Below, one piece after another: positions 27,269-36,352 of a stretch of 64,000 nt of DNA. Origin of the DNA: Pseudomonas sp. ZH-FAD (GTDB taxonomy: Bacteria > Pseudomonadota > Gammaproteobacteria > Pseudomonadales > Pseudomonadaceae); contig NZ_PGLR01000031.1 in NCBI RefSeq assembly GCF_002803095.1, positions 1 through 64,000 on the forward strand, written 5' to 3'. The notes below the pieces were generated by a model. The model ran no database searches and had not been told where the DNA came from. It worked only from the letters and a program-made list of their open reading frames with translations. Within the stretch, counting starts at the first letter, position 1. Each line of letters opens with the position of its first letter. The position numbers were made by a program, and so were the translations under genes.

Positions 27269-29914
27269 ATGCAAGACCTCGATCCGATCGAAACCCAGGA
27301 ATGGCTGGACGCCCTTGAATCCGTCCTCGACCGTGAGGGTGAAGACCGTGCCCATTACCTGATGACCCGTCTGGGCGAGCTGGCCACCCGTAGTGGTGCG
27401 CAACTGCCCTACGCGATCACCACGCCTTACCGCAACAGCATCCCGGTAACCCATGAAGCTCGCATGCCCGGCGACCTGTTCATGGAACGCCGCATCCGCT
27501 CGCTGGTGCGCTGGAACGCCCTGGCCATGGTGATGCGCACCAACCTGGACGACCCGGATCTGGGCGGCCACATTTCCAGCTTCGCCTCCTCCGCGACGCT
27601 GTATGACATCGGTTTCAACTACTTCTTCCAGGCCCCGACCGACGAACACGGCGGCGACCTGGTGTTCTATCAGGGCCACGCCAGCCCTGGCGTCTACGCT
27701 CGCGCCTTCATGGAAGGCCGCATCAGCGAAGACCAGATGAAGAACTTCCGTCGCGAAGTGGATGGCAAAGGTCTGTCGTCCTACCCGCACCCCTGGCTGA
27801 TGCCGGACTTCTGGCAGTTCCCCACCGTGTCCATGGGCCTCGGCCCGATCCAGGCGATCTACCAGGCCCGCTTCATGAAGTACCTGGAAGCGCGCGGCTT
27901 CATCCCGGCCGGCAAGCAGAAGGTCTGGTGCTTCATGGGCGACGGCGAGTGCGACGAGCCGGAATCCCTCGGCGCCATCTCCCTGGCCGGCCGCGAGAAG
28001 CTGGACAACCTGATCTTCGTCATCAACTGCAACCTGCAGCGCCTCGACGGCCCGGTACGCGGCAACGGCAAGATCATCCAGGAACTCGAAGGCGTGTTCC
28101 GCGGTGCCCAGTGGAACGTCAACAAGGTCGTTTGGGGTCGCTTCTGGGATCCGCTGTTCGCTAAGGACAAGGACGGCGCCCTGCAGCGCCGCATGGACGA
28201 AGTGGTCGACGGTGAATACCAGAACTACAAGGCCAAAGACGGCGCCTACGTGCGCGAAAACTTCTTCAACACCCCGGAGCTCAAGGAGATGGTCAAGGAC
28301 CTCTCCGACGACGAGATCTGGAAGCTCAACCGTGGCGGCCACGACCCGTACAAGGTCTACGCAGCCTACCACCAGGCCGTGAACCACAGCGGCCAGCCGA
28401 CCGTGATCCTGGCCAAGACCATCAAGGGCTACGGTACCGGCGCCGGTGAAGCGAAGAACACCGCGCACAACACCAAGAAGGTCGATGTCGACAGCCTGCG
28501 TCAATTCCGCGACCGCTTCGACATCCCGGTCAAGGACGAAGACCTGGAAAACCTGCCGTTCGTGCGCCCGGAGCCGGGCAGCCCCGAGTACAAGTACCTG
28601 CACGAGCGCCGTAACGCACTGGGTGGCTTCGTACCGCAGCGTCGCCAGCAGAGCTTCAGCATTCCCACGCCGCCGCTGGATACCCTCAAGGCCATCCTCG
28701 ACGGCTCGGGCGACCGCGAAATCTCCACCACCATGGCTTTCGTGCGCATCCTCGCGCAACTGGTCAAGGACAAGGAGCTCGGCCAGCGCATCGTTCCGAT
28801 CATCCCGGACGAAGCCCGTACCTTCGGCATGGAAGGCATGTTCCGTCAGCTCGGCATCTACTCCTCGGTCGGCCAGCTGTACGAGCCGGTCGATAAAGAC
28901 CAGGTGATGTTCTACAAAGAGGACAAGAAAGGTCAGATCCTCGAGGAAGGCATCAACGAAGCGGGCGCCATGAGTTCCTTCATCGCCGCCGGTACCTCGT
29001 ACTCCAACCACAACCAGCCGATGCTGCCGTTCTACATCTTCTACTCGATGTTCGGCTTCCAGCGTATCGGCGACCTAGCCTGGGCAGCTGGCGACAGCCG
29101 CACCCGCGGCTTCCTGATCGGCGGTACCGCCGGCCGTACCACCCTCAATGGTGAAGGCCTGCAGCACGAAGACGGTCACAGCCACATGCTGGCAGCGACC
29201 ATCCCCAACTGCCGCACCTACGATCCGACCTACGGCTACGAGCTCGCCGTGATCATCCGTGAAGGCATTCGCCAGATGACCGAAGAGCAGCAGGACATCT
29301 TCTACTACATCACCGTGATGAACGAGTCGTACCAGCAGCCGGCCATGCCGCAAGGCGTGGAAGACGGCATCATCAAGGGCATGTACCTGCTCGAGGAAGA
29401 CAAGAAGGAAGCTGCGCACCACGTGCAACTGCTGGGTTCCGGCACCATTCTGCGTGAAGTCGTCGAAGCGGCGAAGATCCTGCGCGACGAGTACAACATC
29501 GGTGCCGATGTGTGGAGCGTCACCAGCTTCAACGAACTGCGCCGCGACGGCCTGGCCGTGGAGCGTCGCAACCGCCTGCACCCGGGCCAGAAGCCGCAGC
29601 AGACCTACATCGAGCAGTGCCTGAGTGGCCGCAAGGGCCCGGTCATCGCCTCCACCGACTACATGAAGCTGTTCGCCGAGCAGGTTCGTCAGTGGGTACC
29701 AAGCAAGGAATACAAGGTCCTGGGCACCGACGGCTTCGGCCGCAGCGACAGCCGCAAGCAGCTGCGTCACTTCTTCGAAGTGGATCGCAACTGGGTCGTG
29801 CTGGCCGCACTGGAAGCCCTGGTAGACCGTGGCGAAATCGAAGCCAAGGTGCTGGCTGACGCCATCGCCAAGTTCGGTATCGACGCCGACAAAGCCAACC
29901 CCCTGGACTGCTAA
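27269..29914 (+). CDS. aceE: Pyruvate dehydrogenase E1 component, homodimeric
   Basis: Thiamin-diphosphate enzyme that decarboxylates pyruvate and acetylates the lipoyl arms of AceF. The 881 residues match the homodimeric E1p family. The ThDP motif is GDGECDEPESLGAISLA ending with NCNLQ; SHGQ-like and pyrimidine-binding segments follow in the second half. ATG at 27269 has GGAG upstream. It is 11 bp upstream of aceF, so the two form an operon with the paired palindromes in front and a terminator behind. A long open frame on the opposite strand is a high-GC shadow. Confidence 0.97.
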   Translation: MQDLDPIETQEWLDALESVLDREGEDRAHYLMTRLGELATRSGAQLPYAITTPYRNSIPVTHEARMPGDLFMERRIRSLVRWNALAMVMRTNLDDPDLGGHISSFASSATLYDIGFNYFFQAPTDEHGGDLVFYQGHASPGVYARAFMEGRISEDQMKNFRREVDGKGLSSYPHPWLMPDFWQFPTVSMGLGPIQAIYQARFMKYLEARGFIPAGKQKVWCFMGDGECDEPESLGAISLAGREKLDNLIFVINCNLQRLDGPVRGNGKIIQELEGVFRGAQWNVNKVVWGRFWDPLFAKDKDGALQRRMDEVVDGEYQNYKAKDGAYVRENFFNTPELKEMVKDLSDDEIWKLNRGGHDPYKVYAAYHQAVNHSGQPTVILAKTIKGYGTGAGEAKNTAHNTKKVDVDSLRQFRDRFDIPVKDEDLENLPFVRPEPGSPEYKYLHERRNALGGFVPQRRQQSFSIPTPPLDTLKAILDGSGDREISTTMAFVRILAQLVKDKELGQRIVPIIPDEARTFGMEGMFRQLGIYSSVGQLYEPVDKDQVMFYKEDKKGQILEEGINEAGAMSSFIAAGTSYSNHNQPMLPFYIFYSMFGFQRIGDLAWAAGDSRTRGFLIGGTAGRTTLNGEGLQHEDGHSHMLAATIPNCRTYDPTYGYELAVIIREGIRQMTEEQQDIFYYITVMNESYQQPAMPQGVEDGIIKGMYLLEEDKKEAAHHVQLLGSGTILREVVEAAKILRDEYNIGADVWSVTSFNELRRDGLAVERRNRLHPGQKPQQTYIEQCLSGRKGPVIASTDYMKLFAEQVRQWVPSKEYKVLGTDGFGRSDSRKQLRHFFEVDRNWVVLAALEALVDRGEIEAKVLADAIAKFGIDADKANPLDC

Positions 29915-29925
29915 GGAGCGTAGCG

Positions 29926-31896
29926 ATGAGTGAATTGATTCGCGTACCCGACCTCGGCGGTGAAGGCGAGGTGATTGAACTGCTGGTCAAGGTCGGCGAC
30001 CGTATCGAAGCCGAGCAGAGCGTACTGACCCTGGAGTCCGACAAGGCCTCCATGGAAGTGCCCTCGCCCAAGGCCGGCGTGGTCAAGGAAATCAAGGTCA
30101 AGATCGGTGACCGCCTGAAAGAAGGTGACGAACTGCTGGTGCTGGAAGTCGAAGGTGCTGCGCAAGCGGCGCCTGCGCCGAAAGCCGCAGCAGCACCTGC
30201 CGAAGCGCCGCAAGCAGCCGCTCCGGCTGCAGCGCCCGCCGCTGCCACCAGCAGCGTGCAGGACGTGCATGTGCCGGACATTGGCACCGACGGCAAGGTC
30301 AAGGTCATCGAAGTCATGGTCAAGGCCGGCGACACAATCGAAGCTGACCAGTCGCTGATCACCCTGGAGTCCGACAAGGCCTCCATGGAAATCCCCTCGC
30401 CGGCTGCCGGCGTGGTGGAAGAAGTGCTGGTCAAGCTGGATGCCGAAGTCGGCACCGGCGATCTGATCCTCAAGCTGCGCACCACTGGTGGCGCAACCAC
30501 CAGCGCTGCGCCGGCTCAAGCCGCTGCACCTGCTGCTGCGCCTGCCGCCGCACCTGCTCCTGCTGCCGCAGCCCCGGCTGCTGCTTCGGTGCAGGACGTG
30601 CACGTGCCGGACATTGGCACCGACGGCAAGGTCAAGGTCATCGAGGTCATGGTCAAGGCTGGTGACAGCATCGAAGCCGACCAGTCGCTGATCACCCTGG
30701 AGTCCGACAAGGCCTCCATGGAAATCCCCTCGCCGGCTGCCGGCGTGGTGGAAGAAGTACTGGTCAAGCTGGACGCCGAAGTCGGCACCGGCGATCTGAT
30801 TCTCAAACTCAAGGTAGCAGGTGCCGCACCGGCCGCCGCGCCGGCGCAAGCCAGTCAGCAAGTGCACCGCGTACCGGAAGGTGCCGCACCGGAAGTGGCC
30901 GCAGAAGTACGCGCCATTGCCTCGCTGTCGGCTGCTGCCGCCGAAGTCGCCAACGCGCCCAAGCGTGATGGTGCCAAGGTGCATGCTGGCCCCGCCGTGC
31001 GTCAACTGGCTCGTGACTTCGGCGTGGAACTGGCGGATATCGCCGGTACCGGCCCGAAAGGTCGCATCCTCAAGGAAGACGTGCAGGTTTACGTCAAGGC
31101 GATGATGCACAAGGCCAAGGCCGCACCGCAGGCGACTGCCGCTGCTGCCACCGGTGGCGCCGGCATCCCGCCGATCCCGACCGTGGACTTCAGCAAGTTT
31201 GGCGAAATCGAAGAAGTGGCGATGACCCGCCTGATGCAGGTCGGCGCCGCCAACCTGCACCGCAGCTGGCTCAACGTGCCGCACGTGACCCAGTTCGATT
31301 CGGCCGACATCACCGACCTGGAAGCCTTCCGCGTCGCGCAGAAGGCCGTGGCCGAGAAGGCTGGCGTCAAGCTGACCGTGCTGCCGCTGCTGCTCAAGGC
31401 CTGCGCCCACCTGCTCAAGGAACTGCCGGATTTCAACAGTTCGCTGGCCCCGAGCGGCAAGGCGATCATCCGCAAGAAGTACGTGCATATCGGCTTCGCC
31501 GTCGATACGCCGGACGGCCTGCTGGTGCCGGTGATCAAGAACGTCGATCAGAAGAGCCTGCTGCAGCTTGCGGCTGAGGCCGCCGCACTGGCGGAAAAAG
31601 CGCGCACCAAGAAGCTTTCGGCTGATGACATGCAGGGCGCCTGCTTCACCATCTCCAGCCTCGGCCACATTGGCGGCACCGGCTTCACGCCGATCGTCAA
31701 CGCGCCGGAAGTGGCGATCCTGGGTGTCAGCAAGGCGACCATGCAGCCGGTGTGGGATGGCAAGGCCTTCCAGCCCAAGCTGATGCTGCCGCTGTCGCTG
31801 TCCTACGATCACCGAGTGATCAACGGCGCTGCCGCGGCACGCTTCACTCAGCGTCTGTCGCAGCTGCTGGCCGATATCCGCACCATCCTGCTGTAA
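29926..31896 (+). CDS. aceF: Pyruvate dehydrogenase E2, dihydrolipoyl acetyltransferase with three lipoyl domains
   Basis: Core of the PDH complex; passes acetyl groups from E1 to CoA. The 656 residues contain three lipoyl domains with modified lysines at K40, K151 and K262 (each in LESDKASME), joined by Ala/Pro-rich linkers, then an E1/E3-binding domain (AGPAVRQLARDFGVEL) and the catalytic domain ending SYDHRVINGAAAARF. The Asn in HRVING, where enteric enzymes have Asp, is normal for Azotobacter/Pseudomonas. As I recall, P. aeruginosa AceF has two lipoyl domains and about 547 residues, so this one is longer by one domain. Domains 2 and 3 are nearly identical in DNA as well as protein. Confidence 0.97.
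   Translation: MSELIRVPDLGGEGEVIELLVKVGDRIEAEQSVLTLESDKASMEVPSPKAGVVKEIKVKIGDRLKEGDELLVLEVEGAAQAAPAPKAAAAPAEAPQAAAPAAAPAAATSSVQDVHVPDIGTDGKVKVIEVMVKAGDTIEADQSLITLESDKASMEIPSPAAGVVEEVLVKLDAEVGTGDLILKLRTTGGATTSAAPAQAAAPAAAPAAAPAPAAAAPAAASVQDVHVPDIGTDGKVKVIEVMVKAGDSIEADQSLITLESDKASMEIPSPAAGVVEEVLVKLDAEVGTGDLILKLKVAGAAPAAAPAQASQQVHRVPEGAAPEVAAEVRAIASLSAAAAEVANAPKRDGAKVHAGPAVRQLARDFGVELADIAGTGPKGRILKEDVQVYVKAMMHKAKAAPQATAAAATGGAGIPPIPTVDFSKFGEIEEVAMTRLMQVGAANLHRSWLNVPHVTQFDSADITDLEAFRVAQKAVAEKAGVKLTVLPLLLKACAHLLKELPDFNSSLAPSGKAIIRKKYVHIGFAVDTPDGLLVPVIKNVDQKSLLQLAAEAAALAEKARTKKLSADDMQGACFTISSLGHIGGTGFTPIVNAPEVAILGVSKATMQPVWDGKAFQPKLMLPLSLSYDHRVINGAAAARFTQRLSQLLADIRTILL
30256..30477 (+). repeat. aceF internal repeat, copy 1 (lipoyl domain 2)
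   Basis: This 222-bp stretch matches 30589-30810 with only scattered substitutions, mostly silent (for example GTGCAT/GTGCAC, ACAATC/AGCATC). The offset is 333 bp, exactly 111 codons, so the duplication keeps the frame. Confidence 0.9.
30589..30810 (+). repeat. aceF internal repeat, copy 2 (lipoyl domain 3)
   Basis: Second copy of the 333-bp-offset unit. The Ala/Pro linkers between the copies are less alike than the domains. Confidence 0.9.
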
Positions 31897-31928
31897 ATCG
31901 TTTCGAGCACGCCACGCTCGCATCCTCA

Positions 31929-31957
31929 ACCCCGCCCATCCAGGCGGGGTTTTTTTT
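31929..31957 (+). terminator. Rho-independent terminator after aceF
   Basis: A CCCCGCC / GGCGGGG stem with a short loop is followed by eight T. It lies 33 bp after the aceF stop and separates it from the convergent gene at 31986. Confidence 0.93.
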
Positions 31958-31985
31958 GCATTCTTTCAGCGCGGTGTGAGGCCTC

Positions 31986-32519
31986 TCAGCCCTTCTGCAC
32001 GTTGCGAATCAGAAAGCTCAGCGCCTTGGCCAACTCGCCCGCACCCTGGTGATCACGGACGATGCTCAGCAACGGGCTGCCATCAGCCGGATTGAACAGC
32101 ACACAGCGGATACCGCCGGTCGGACACTCGTAGCGGATGAACGGATCGATACCGAACACCGCAACACGCTGATTGCGCACCGAGATGGCGGTACCCTGCG
32201 CGCCACGGCTCTCCTCACGCAGGATAAGCTCGCCGGCATTGCCGACATTGAAGCGATACAGCAGATCCTGCCGCTGCGCCTGGCCAACCTGATAACCGGC
32301 GCGCAGGGCGTAGGTTTCCAGCAATGCATTGCTGTGCGCGAGCAATGCATTGCGCTCGTTGTCGGTCAGATAAAGACGCTTGAGCCCGTCCAGATAAGCA
32401 GCCTGCTCGGCGCCCTGCAGCGTCACCGCATCATCGGCGCCGGCAACCGCGGGTATGGCCGTAAAAAGTGCTCCGCCAAGCACCATGGCCATGAGTTTTC
32501 TTGTCAGTCTCGCTTGCAT
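31986..32519 (-). CDS. Secreted protein of unknown function
   Basis: A 177-residue protein I do not recognise. It begins with a clear Sec signal peptide (basic MQARLTRKLMAMV, hydrophobic core, AVAGA near residue 27), so it is likely periplasmic. The mature part has a helical first half and a beta-rich second half, with a cysteine pair about nine residues apart (YECPTGGIRCVLF) that could form a disulfide. It converges on aceF and is divergent from dipA across 139 bp. Codon use is ordinary for the window and the frame is well supported, but no function can be named. Confidence 0.7.
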   Translation of the reverse strand: MQARLTRKLMAMVLGGALFTAIPAVAGADDAVTLQGAEQAAYLDGLKRLYLTDNERNALLAHSNALLETYALRAGYQVGQAQRQDLLYRFNVGNAGELILREESRGAQGTAISVRNQRVAVFGIDPFIRYECPTGGIRCVLFNPADGSPLLSIVRDHQGAGELAKALSFLIRNVQKG

Positions 32520-32658
32520 GATGCACCCTTGCCGAACGCTATAGTGAAGTAGGCCTGAGCCCTAGCCTCCGTCCGTGCCGCTGCGCCCTCTGGCAGCAGC
32601 GGCCCTGTACTGAGAACGGATGCCTCGCCTGGTCAGCATACTGGAAGCCCGCCGCCCA

Positions 32659-35364
32659 ATGAAAAGCCATCCCGATGCCAGCGCACGCTCGGCAGCCGAG
32701 GTTGTGACGCAGTTGCCAGTGCCCTCGCGGCTTGGCATGTTGCGTTTCGAGCGCTTGAACGAGCCAAGCTGGGCGCTGCTGTTTCTCGACCCGGCCTGCG
32801 AACGCCAGTTGGGTATCAGCGCCAGCGATCTCTGCGCGCTGGTGGATGCCCCCTACGCCAGTCTGATGGAACCCGAAGCGCGCTATCGCCTGCACGACGC
32901 CATCCAGCAGCAACTGCTACAAGGCCCGCATTACCTGGTGCGCTACACCCTGCATACCCCGCAAGGTGCTCTGACCCTGCTGGAGATGGGCGAACCCTTC
33001 AAACAGCGCAACCGCCAGTTGCTGCGCGGCTATCTGCTGGTAGCGGACGAGAGCCTCGATCAGTTCGCCCCTGCCGAACAGGAGCTGTACACGCAGAATC
33101 AGCAACTACGCAGCTCGCTGCAGCAATATCAGCGCACCCAGAATGACCACCTGCAACACCTCGCCCGTTCACGTACCCAGCAACAACTGATCGTGCGCCT
33201 GGCGCGCCAGCGCTACACCTCCAGCGACCCACAGCAGGAAGCGGCCGAACTGATCACCCAGGCCGCCTGCGAGGTCTACGGTGTCGCGCGCGCCGGCATC
33301 TGGAAGCTGGGCAGTCATCACCTGGACTCCGTGTCGCTGTACCGCCGCGACCTGGGCCGCCATGAACAACTACCGTCGATAAACGCACGTAATTTCCCAC
33401 AGTATCTGCAAGCACTGCACAGCGGCCGCGCCATCGACGCGCACGACGCCCTGCGCGATCCACGCACCTGCGAACTGGCCGCCAGCTACCTGCAGCCGCT
33501 GGACATCTGCTCGATGCTCGACGCCAGCATACGCATCGAAGGCGAAGTGGTCGGCGTACTCTGCCTGGAGCATATCGGCGGCCTACGCACCTGGCAGGCC
33601 GACGAGATCGCCTTCGCCGGCGAGTTGGCCGATCAGTTCGCCCAGGTGCTGATCAATCAGCAGAAACGCAGCGCCACCAGCGCCCTGCATCTGTTCCAAC
33701 GCGCCGTCGAACAGAGCGCCAGCGCCTTTCTGCTGGTCGACCGTGACGGCCGTGTGGAGTACGTCAACCCCAGCTTCACGGCCATCACCCTGTACAGCAG
33801 CGACGAAGTCTGTGGCCATCGCCTGTCCGAACTACCTGCCCTGACCAACCTCAGTGACCTGCTGTTCGATGCCCGCTCCAGCCTGGCCGAGCACAGCAGT
33901 TGGCAAGGCGAGTTCCGCAGCCGACGCAAGAACCTGGACCCCTACTGGGGCCATCTGTCGATATCCAAGGTCTATGGTGACGACGGCGAGCTGACCCACT
34001 ACATCGGCATCTACGAAGACGTTACCGAAGCCAAGCTGGCGCAGCAGCGCATCGAACGCCTGGCCTATACCGACAACCTGACCAACCTGGGCAATCGCCC
34101 CTCGTTCATCCGCAGCCTCGAACAACGCTTCGCTCAGAATACGCAGCAGCCGCTGGTCCTGCTGTTGGTGGACATCGACAACTTCAAGCGGATCAACGAT
34201 AGCCTCGGCCACCAGACCGGCGACAAGCTGCTCTCGGCACTGGCCCGGCGCCTGCGCAACAGCCTCGGCGCCAAGGGCACACTGGCACGCTTCGCCAGCA
34301 ATGAGTTCGCCATCCTGCTCGACGGTGGCGATCAGGACACGGGCCTGCGCGTCGCTCATCAGGTGCTGCAGACCCTGGACAAGCCGCTGTTCGTCGATAA
34401 CCAGTTGATCAGCATCACCGGCTCGCTTGGCCTGGCCCTGGCCCCGGAACACGGCGACGACCCGCAGACGTTGATGAAACACGCCGGTCTGGCCCTGCAC
34501 AAGGCCAAGGCCAACGGCAAGCATCAGGTGCAGCTGTTCACCGAAGAGCTCAATGCCGAGGCCAACTACAAGCTGTTCGTCGAGAACAACCTGCGCCGAG
34601 CCTTGACCCAGAGTGAACTGGAGGTGTTCTACCAGCCCAAGCTGTGCCTGAAAAACGGCCAATTGCTGGGTCTGGAAGCGCTGCTGCGCTGGCACCATCC
34701 GGAAAAGGGCATGATCCGCCCTGACCAGTTCATCAGCGTCGCCGAGGAAACCGGCCTGATCATTCCCATCGGCAAGTGGGTAGTGCGCCAGGCCTGCCGC
34801 ATGAGCAAGCAGATCGCCGCCATCGGCATGGGCGAACTGCAGGTGGCGATCAACCTGTCACCCAAGCAGTTCTCCGACCCCGATCTGGTCGGCTCCATCG
34901 CCGCCATCCTGCACGAAGAACAACTCGACCCGCGACTGCTGGAACTGGAGCTGACCGAGAGTCTGCTGCTGGAAGCCACCGAGGACACCCGCCACCAGCT
35001 CGGCCGTCTCAAGAGCCTGGGCCTGACCCTGGCCATGGACGACTTCGGCACCGGTTATTCCTCGCTCAGCTACCTGAAGAAATTCCCCATCGACGTGATC
35101 AAGATCGATCGCAGCTTCATCAAGGACATTCCCGACAACCAGGACGACATGGAGATCACCTCAGCGGTGATTGCCATGGCCCACAACCTCAAGCTCAAGG
35201 TGGTCGCAGAAGGCATCGAAACTGGCGCCCAGCTCGGTTTCCTGCGCCGCCAGCAATGCGACGTAGGTCAGGGCTACCTGTTCGACAAGCCGATTCCTGG
35301 CCGCGAACTGATCGACAGCCTGCGCCGCTACCCCTGCCGACCACAGGCCGACCAACGGACGTAA
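32659..35364 (+). CDS. dipA: c-di-GMP phosphodiesterase DipA (GAF-PAS-GGDEF-EAL)
   Basis: Cytoplasmic c-di-GMP phosphodiesterase involved in biofilm dispersion in P. aeruginosa (PA5017). Domain order: an N-terminal region and a coiled segment to about 180, GAF (about 185-340), PAS (about 345-465), GGDEF (about 475-635) with the active site reduced to ASNEF, and EAL (about 650-890) with LEALLRWHHP, NLSPKQF, ELTESLL and DDFGTGYSSLSYLKKFPID. The EAL residues look intact, so hydrolysis is expected, while the GGDEF is probably regulatory. I chose the ATG at 32659 (901 residues, close to the family length); the frame is open from an ATG at 32620. msrA follows 50 bp later. Confidence 0.92.
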   Translation: MKSHPDASARSAAEVVTQLPVPSRLGMLRFERLNEPSWALLFLDPACERQLGISASDLCALVDAPYASLMEPEARYRLHDAIQQQLLQGPHYLVRYTLHTPQGALTLLEMGEPFKQRNRQLLRGYLLVADESLDQFAPAEQELYTQNQQLRSSLQQYQRTQNDHLQHLARSRTQQQLIVRLARQRYTSSDPQQEAAELITQAACEVYGVARAGIWKLGSHHLDSVSLYRRDLGRHEQLPSINARNFPQYLQALHSGRAIDAHDALRDPRTCELAASYLQPLDICSMLDASIRIEGEVVGVLCLEHIGGLRTWQADEIAFAGELADQFAQVLINQQKRSATSALHLFQRAVEQSASAFLLVDRDGRVEYVNPSFTAITLYSSDEVCGHRLSELPALTNLSDLLFDARSSLAEHSSWQGEFRSRRKNLDPYWGHLSISKVYGDDGELTHYIGIYEDVTEAKLAQQRIERLAYTDNLTNLGNRPSFIRSLEQRFAQNTQQPLVLLLVDIDNFKRINDSLGHQTGDKLLSALARRLRNSLGAKGTLARFASNEFAILLDGGDQDTGLRVAHQVLQTLDKPLFVDNQLISITGSLGLALAPEHGDDPQTLMKHAGLALHKAKANGKHQVQLFTEELNAEANYKLFVENNLRRALTQSELEVFYQPKLCLKNGQLLGLEALLRWHHPEKGMIRPDQFISVAEETGLIIPIGKWVVRQACRMSKQIAAIGMGELQVAINLSPKQFSDPDLVGSIAAILHEEQLDPRLLELELTESLLLEATEDTRHQLGRLKSLGLTLAMDDFGTGYSSLSYLKKFPIDVIKIDRSFIKDIPDNQDDMEITSAVIAMAHNLKLKVVAEGIETGAQLGFLRRQQCDVGQGYLFDKPIPGRELIDSLRRYPCRPQADQRT

Positions 35365-35414
35365 TACGCCTCACTGCGCGTAGTCCACTACCCACCCACT
35401 TCCAGGAGACCGAC

Positions 35415-36068
35415 ATGGTTCTGCGTTCCCAGATTCTCGTTAACAAGGATGTCCTGCCGACTGCCGAGCAGGCCTTGCCCGGCCGAACAGAGGCGATGCC
35501 AGTGGCAGACACTCATTACGTCAACGGCAACCCGATCAAGGCGCCCTTCCCCGCCGGCCTGCAACAGGCGGTGTTCGGTCTCGGCTGCTTCTGGGGCGCC
35601 GAACGACGCTTCTGGCAACAGCCCGGTGTGTTCAGCACCGCGGTCGGCTATGCCGGCGGCCTCACGCCCAACCCCACCTACGAGGAAGTCTGCTCGGGCC
35701 TGACCGGACACACCGAAGTGGTACTGGTCGTGTTCGATCCGCAGCAGACCAGCTTCGAAGCGCTGCTCAAGGTGTTCTGGGAAGTGCATAACCCGACCCA
35801 GGGCATGCGCCAGGGCAACGACCAGGGCACCCAGTACCGCTCGGCGATCTACTGCCAGGACGACGCTCAACTGAGCGCCGCCAAAGCCAGCCAGGCACGC
35901 TTCCAGGCTGAGCTGGACAAGGCCGGAGTGGGCAGCATCACCACTGAAATCGCCGAGGCGCCGACCTTCTACTACGCCGAGACCTATCACCAGCAATACC
36001 TGGCGAAGAATCCGGGCGGCTATTGCGGCCTCGGCGGAACAGGCGTATGTCTACCCCCTGAATCTTGA
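35415..36068 (+). CDS. msrA: Peptide-methionine (S)-S-oxide reductase
   Basis: Reduces methionine-S-sulfoxide in proteins. The active-site motif FGLGCFWGAERRFW (catalytic Cys) lies about 60 residues in, followed by TAVGYAGGLTPNPTYEEVCSG and YRSAIY; the C-terminus contains NPGGYCGLGGTGVCLP with the resolving cysteines. The 217 residues fit the longer MsrA subtype. The ATG at 35415 has AGGAG upstream; the longer frame starting inside dipA in a different register is spurious. Order dipA-msrA is conserved with P. aeruginosa. Confidence 0.96.
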   Translation: MVLRSQILVNKDVLPTAEQALPGRTEAMPVADTHYVNGNPIKAPFPAGLQQAVFGLGCFWGAERRFWQQPGVFSTAVGYAGGLTPNPTYEEVCSGLTGHTEVVLVVFDPQQTSFEALLKVFWEVHNPTQGMRQGNDQGTQYRSAIYCQDDAQLSAAKASQARFQAELDKAGVGSITTEIAEAPTFYYAETYHQQYLAKNPGGYCGLGGTGVCLPPES

Positions 36069-36084
36069 GCACGGGTAACGGGTC

Positions 36085-36282
36085 GTGGAGCTGAGCAGCA
36101 TTTCCAGCCAGGTATCGAGTCAGGCATCGGCGCAGATCTCCGCGCAGATGTCGCTTCTGCTGCTGCGCAAGACGCTGGAGCTGCAGGCCGCCAATATCAC
36201 CGGGCTGGTGCAGTCAGCTGCACCGGTCAGCGCCCCCAGCAACCCGCCCAACCTGGGCAACAGCATCGACGTGATGGCCTGA
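36085..36282 (+). CDS. YjfB-like putative motility protein
   Basis: A 65-residue protein with the pattern of the YjfB family: a short N-terminal hydrophilic repeat (SSQVSSQASAQISAQMS), a LRKTLELQAANI helix and a Pro/Ala tail. It begins at GTG (36085), 16 bp after msrA, with no strong ribosome site, and ends 70 bp before the HD-GYP gene. The family name is from sequence resemblance; its function is poorly known. Neighbouring c-di-GMP genes would fit a link to surface behaviour, but that is inference. Confidence 0.6.
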   Translation: MELSSISSQVSSQASAQISAQMSLLLLRKTLELQAANITGLVQSAAPVSAPSNPPNLGNSIDVMA

Positions 36283-36352
36283 ACAACTAATGCCTTCAGG
36301 CCATCAGCCGGACTAAACTGCGGGCAATTAGCCATCGATCGACGAGCCCGGC

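Noticed and set aside
31743..31850. HRVING in AceF as a lost catalytic Asp
   Set aside because: Asn at this place is the normal form in Azotobacter and Pseudomonas E2p enzymes.
27152..31929. Long minus-strand ORFs (about 619 and 672 codons) opposite aceE and aceF
   Set aside because: They mirror the strongly biased third-position GC of aceE/aceF, have no family motifs and lack ribosome sites.
34776..35414. Frame extending msrA upstream into dipA (430 codons)
   Set aside because: It is out of register with dipA, and the ATG at 35415 has a good ribosome site and gives the normal MsrA.
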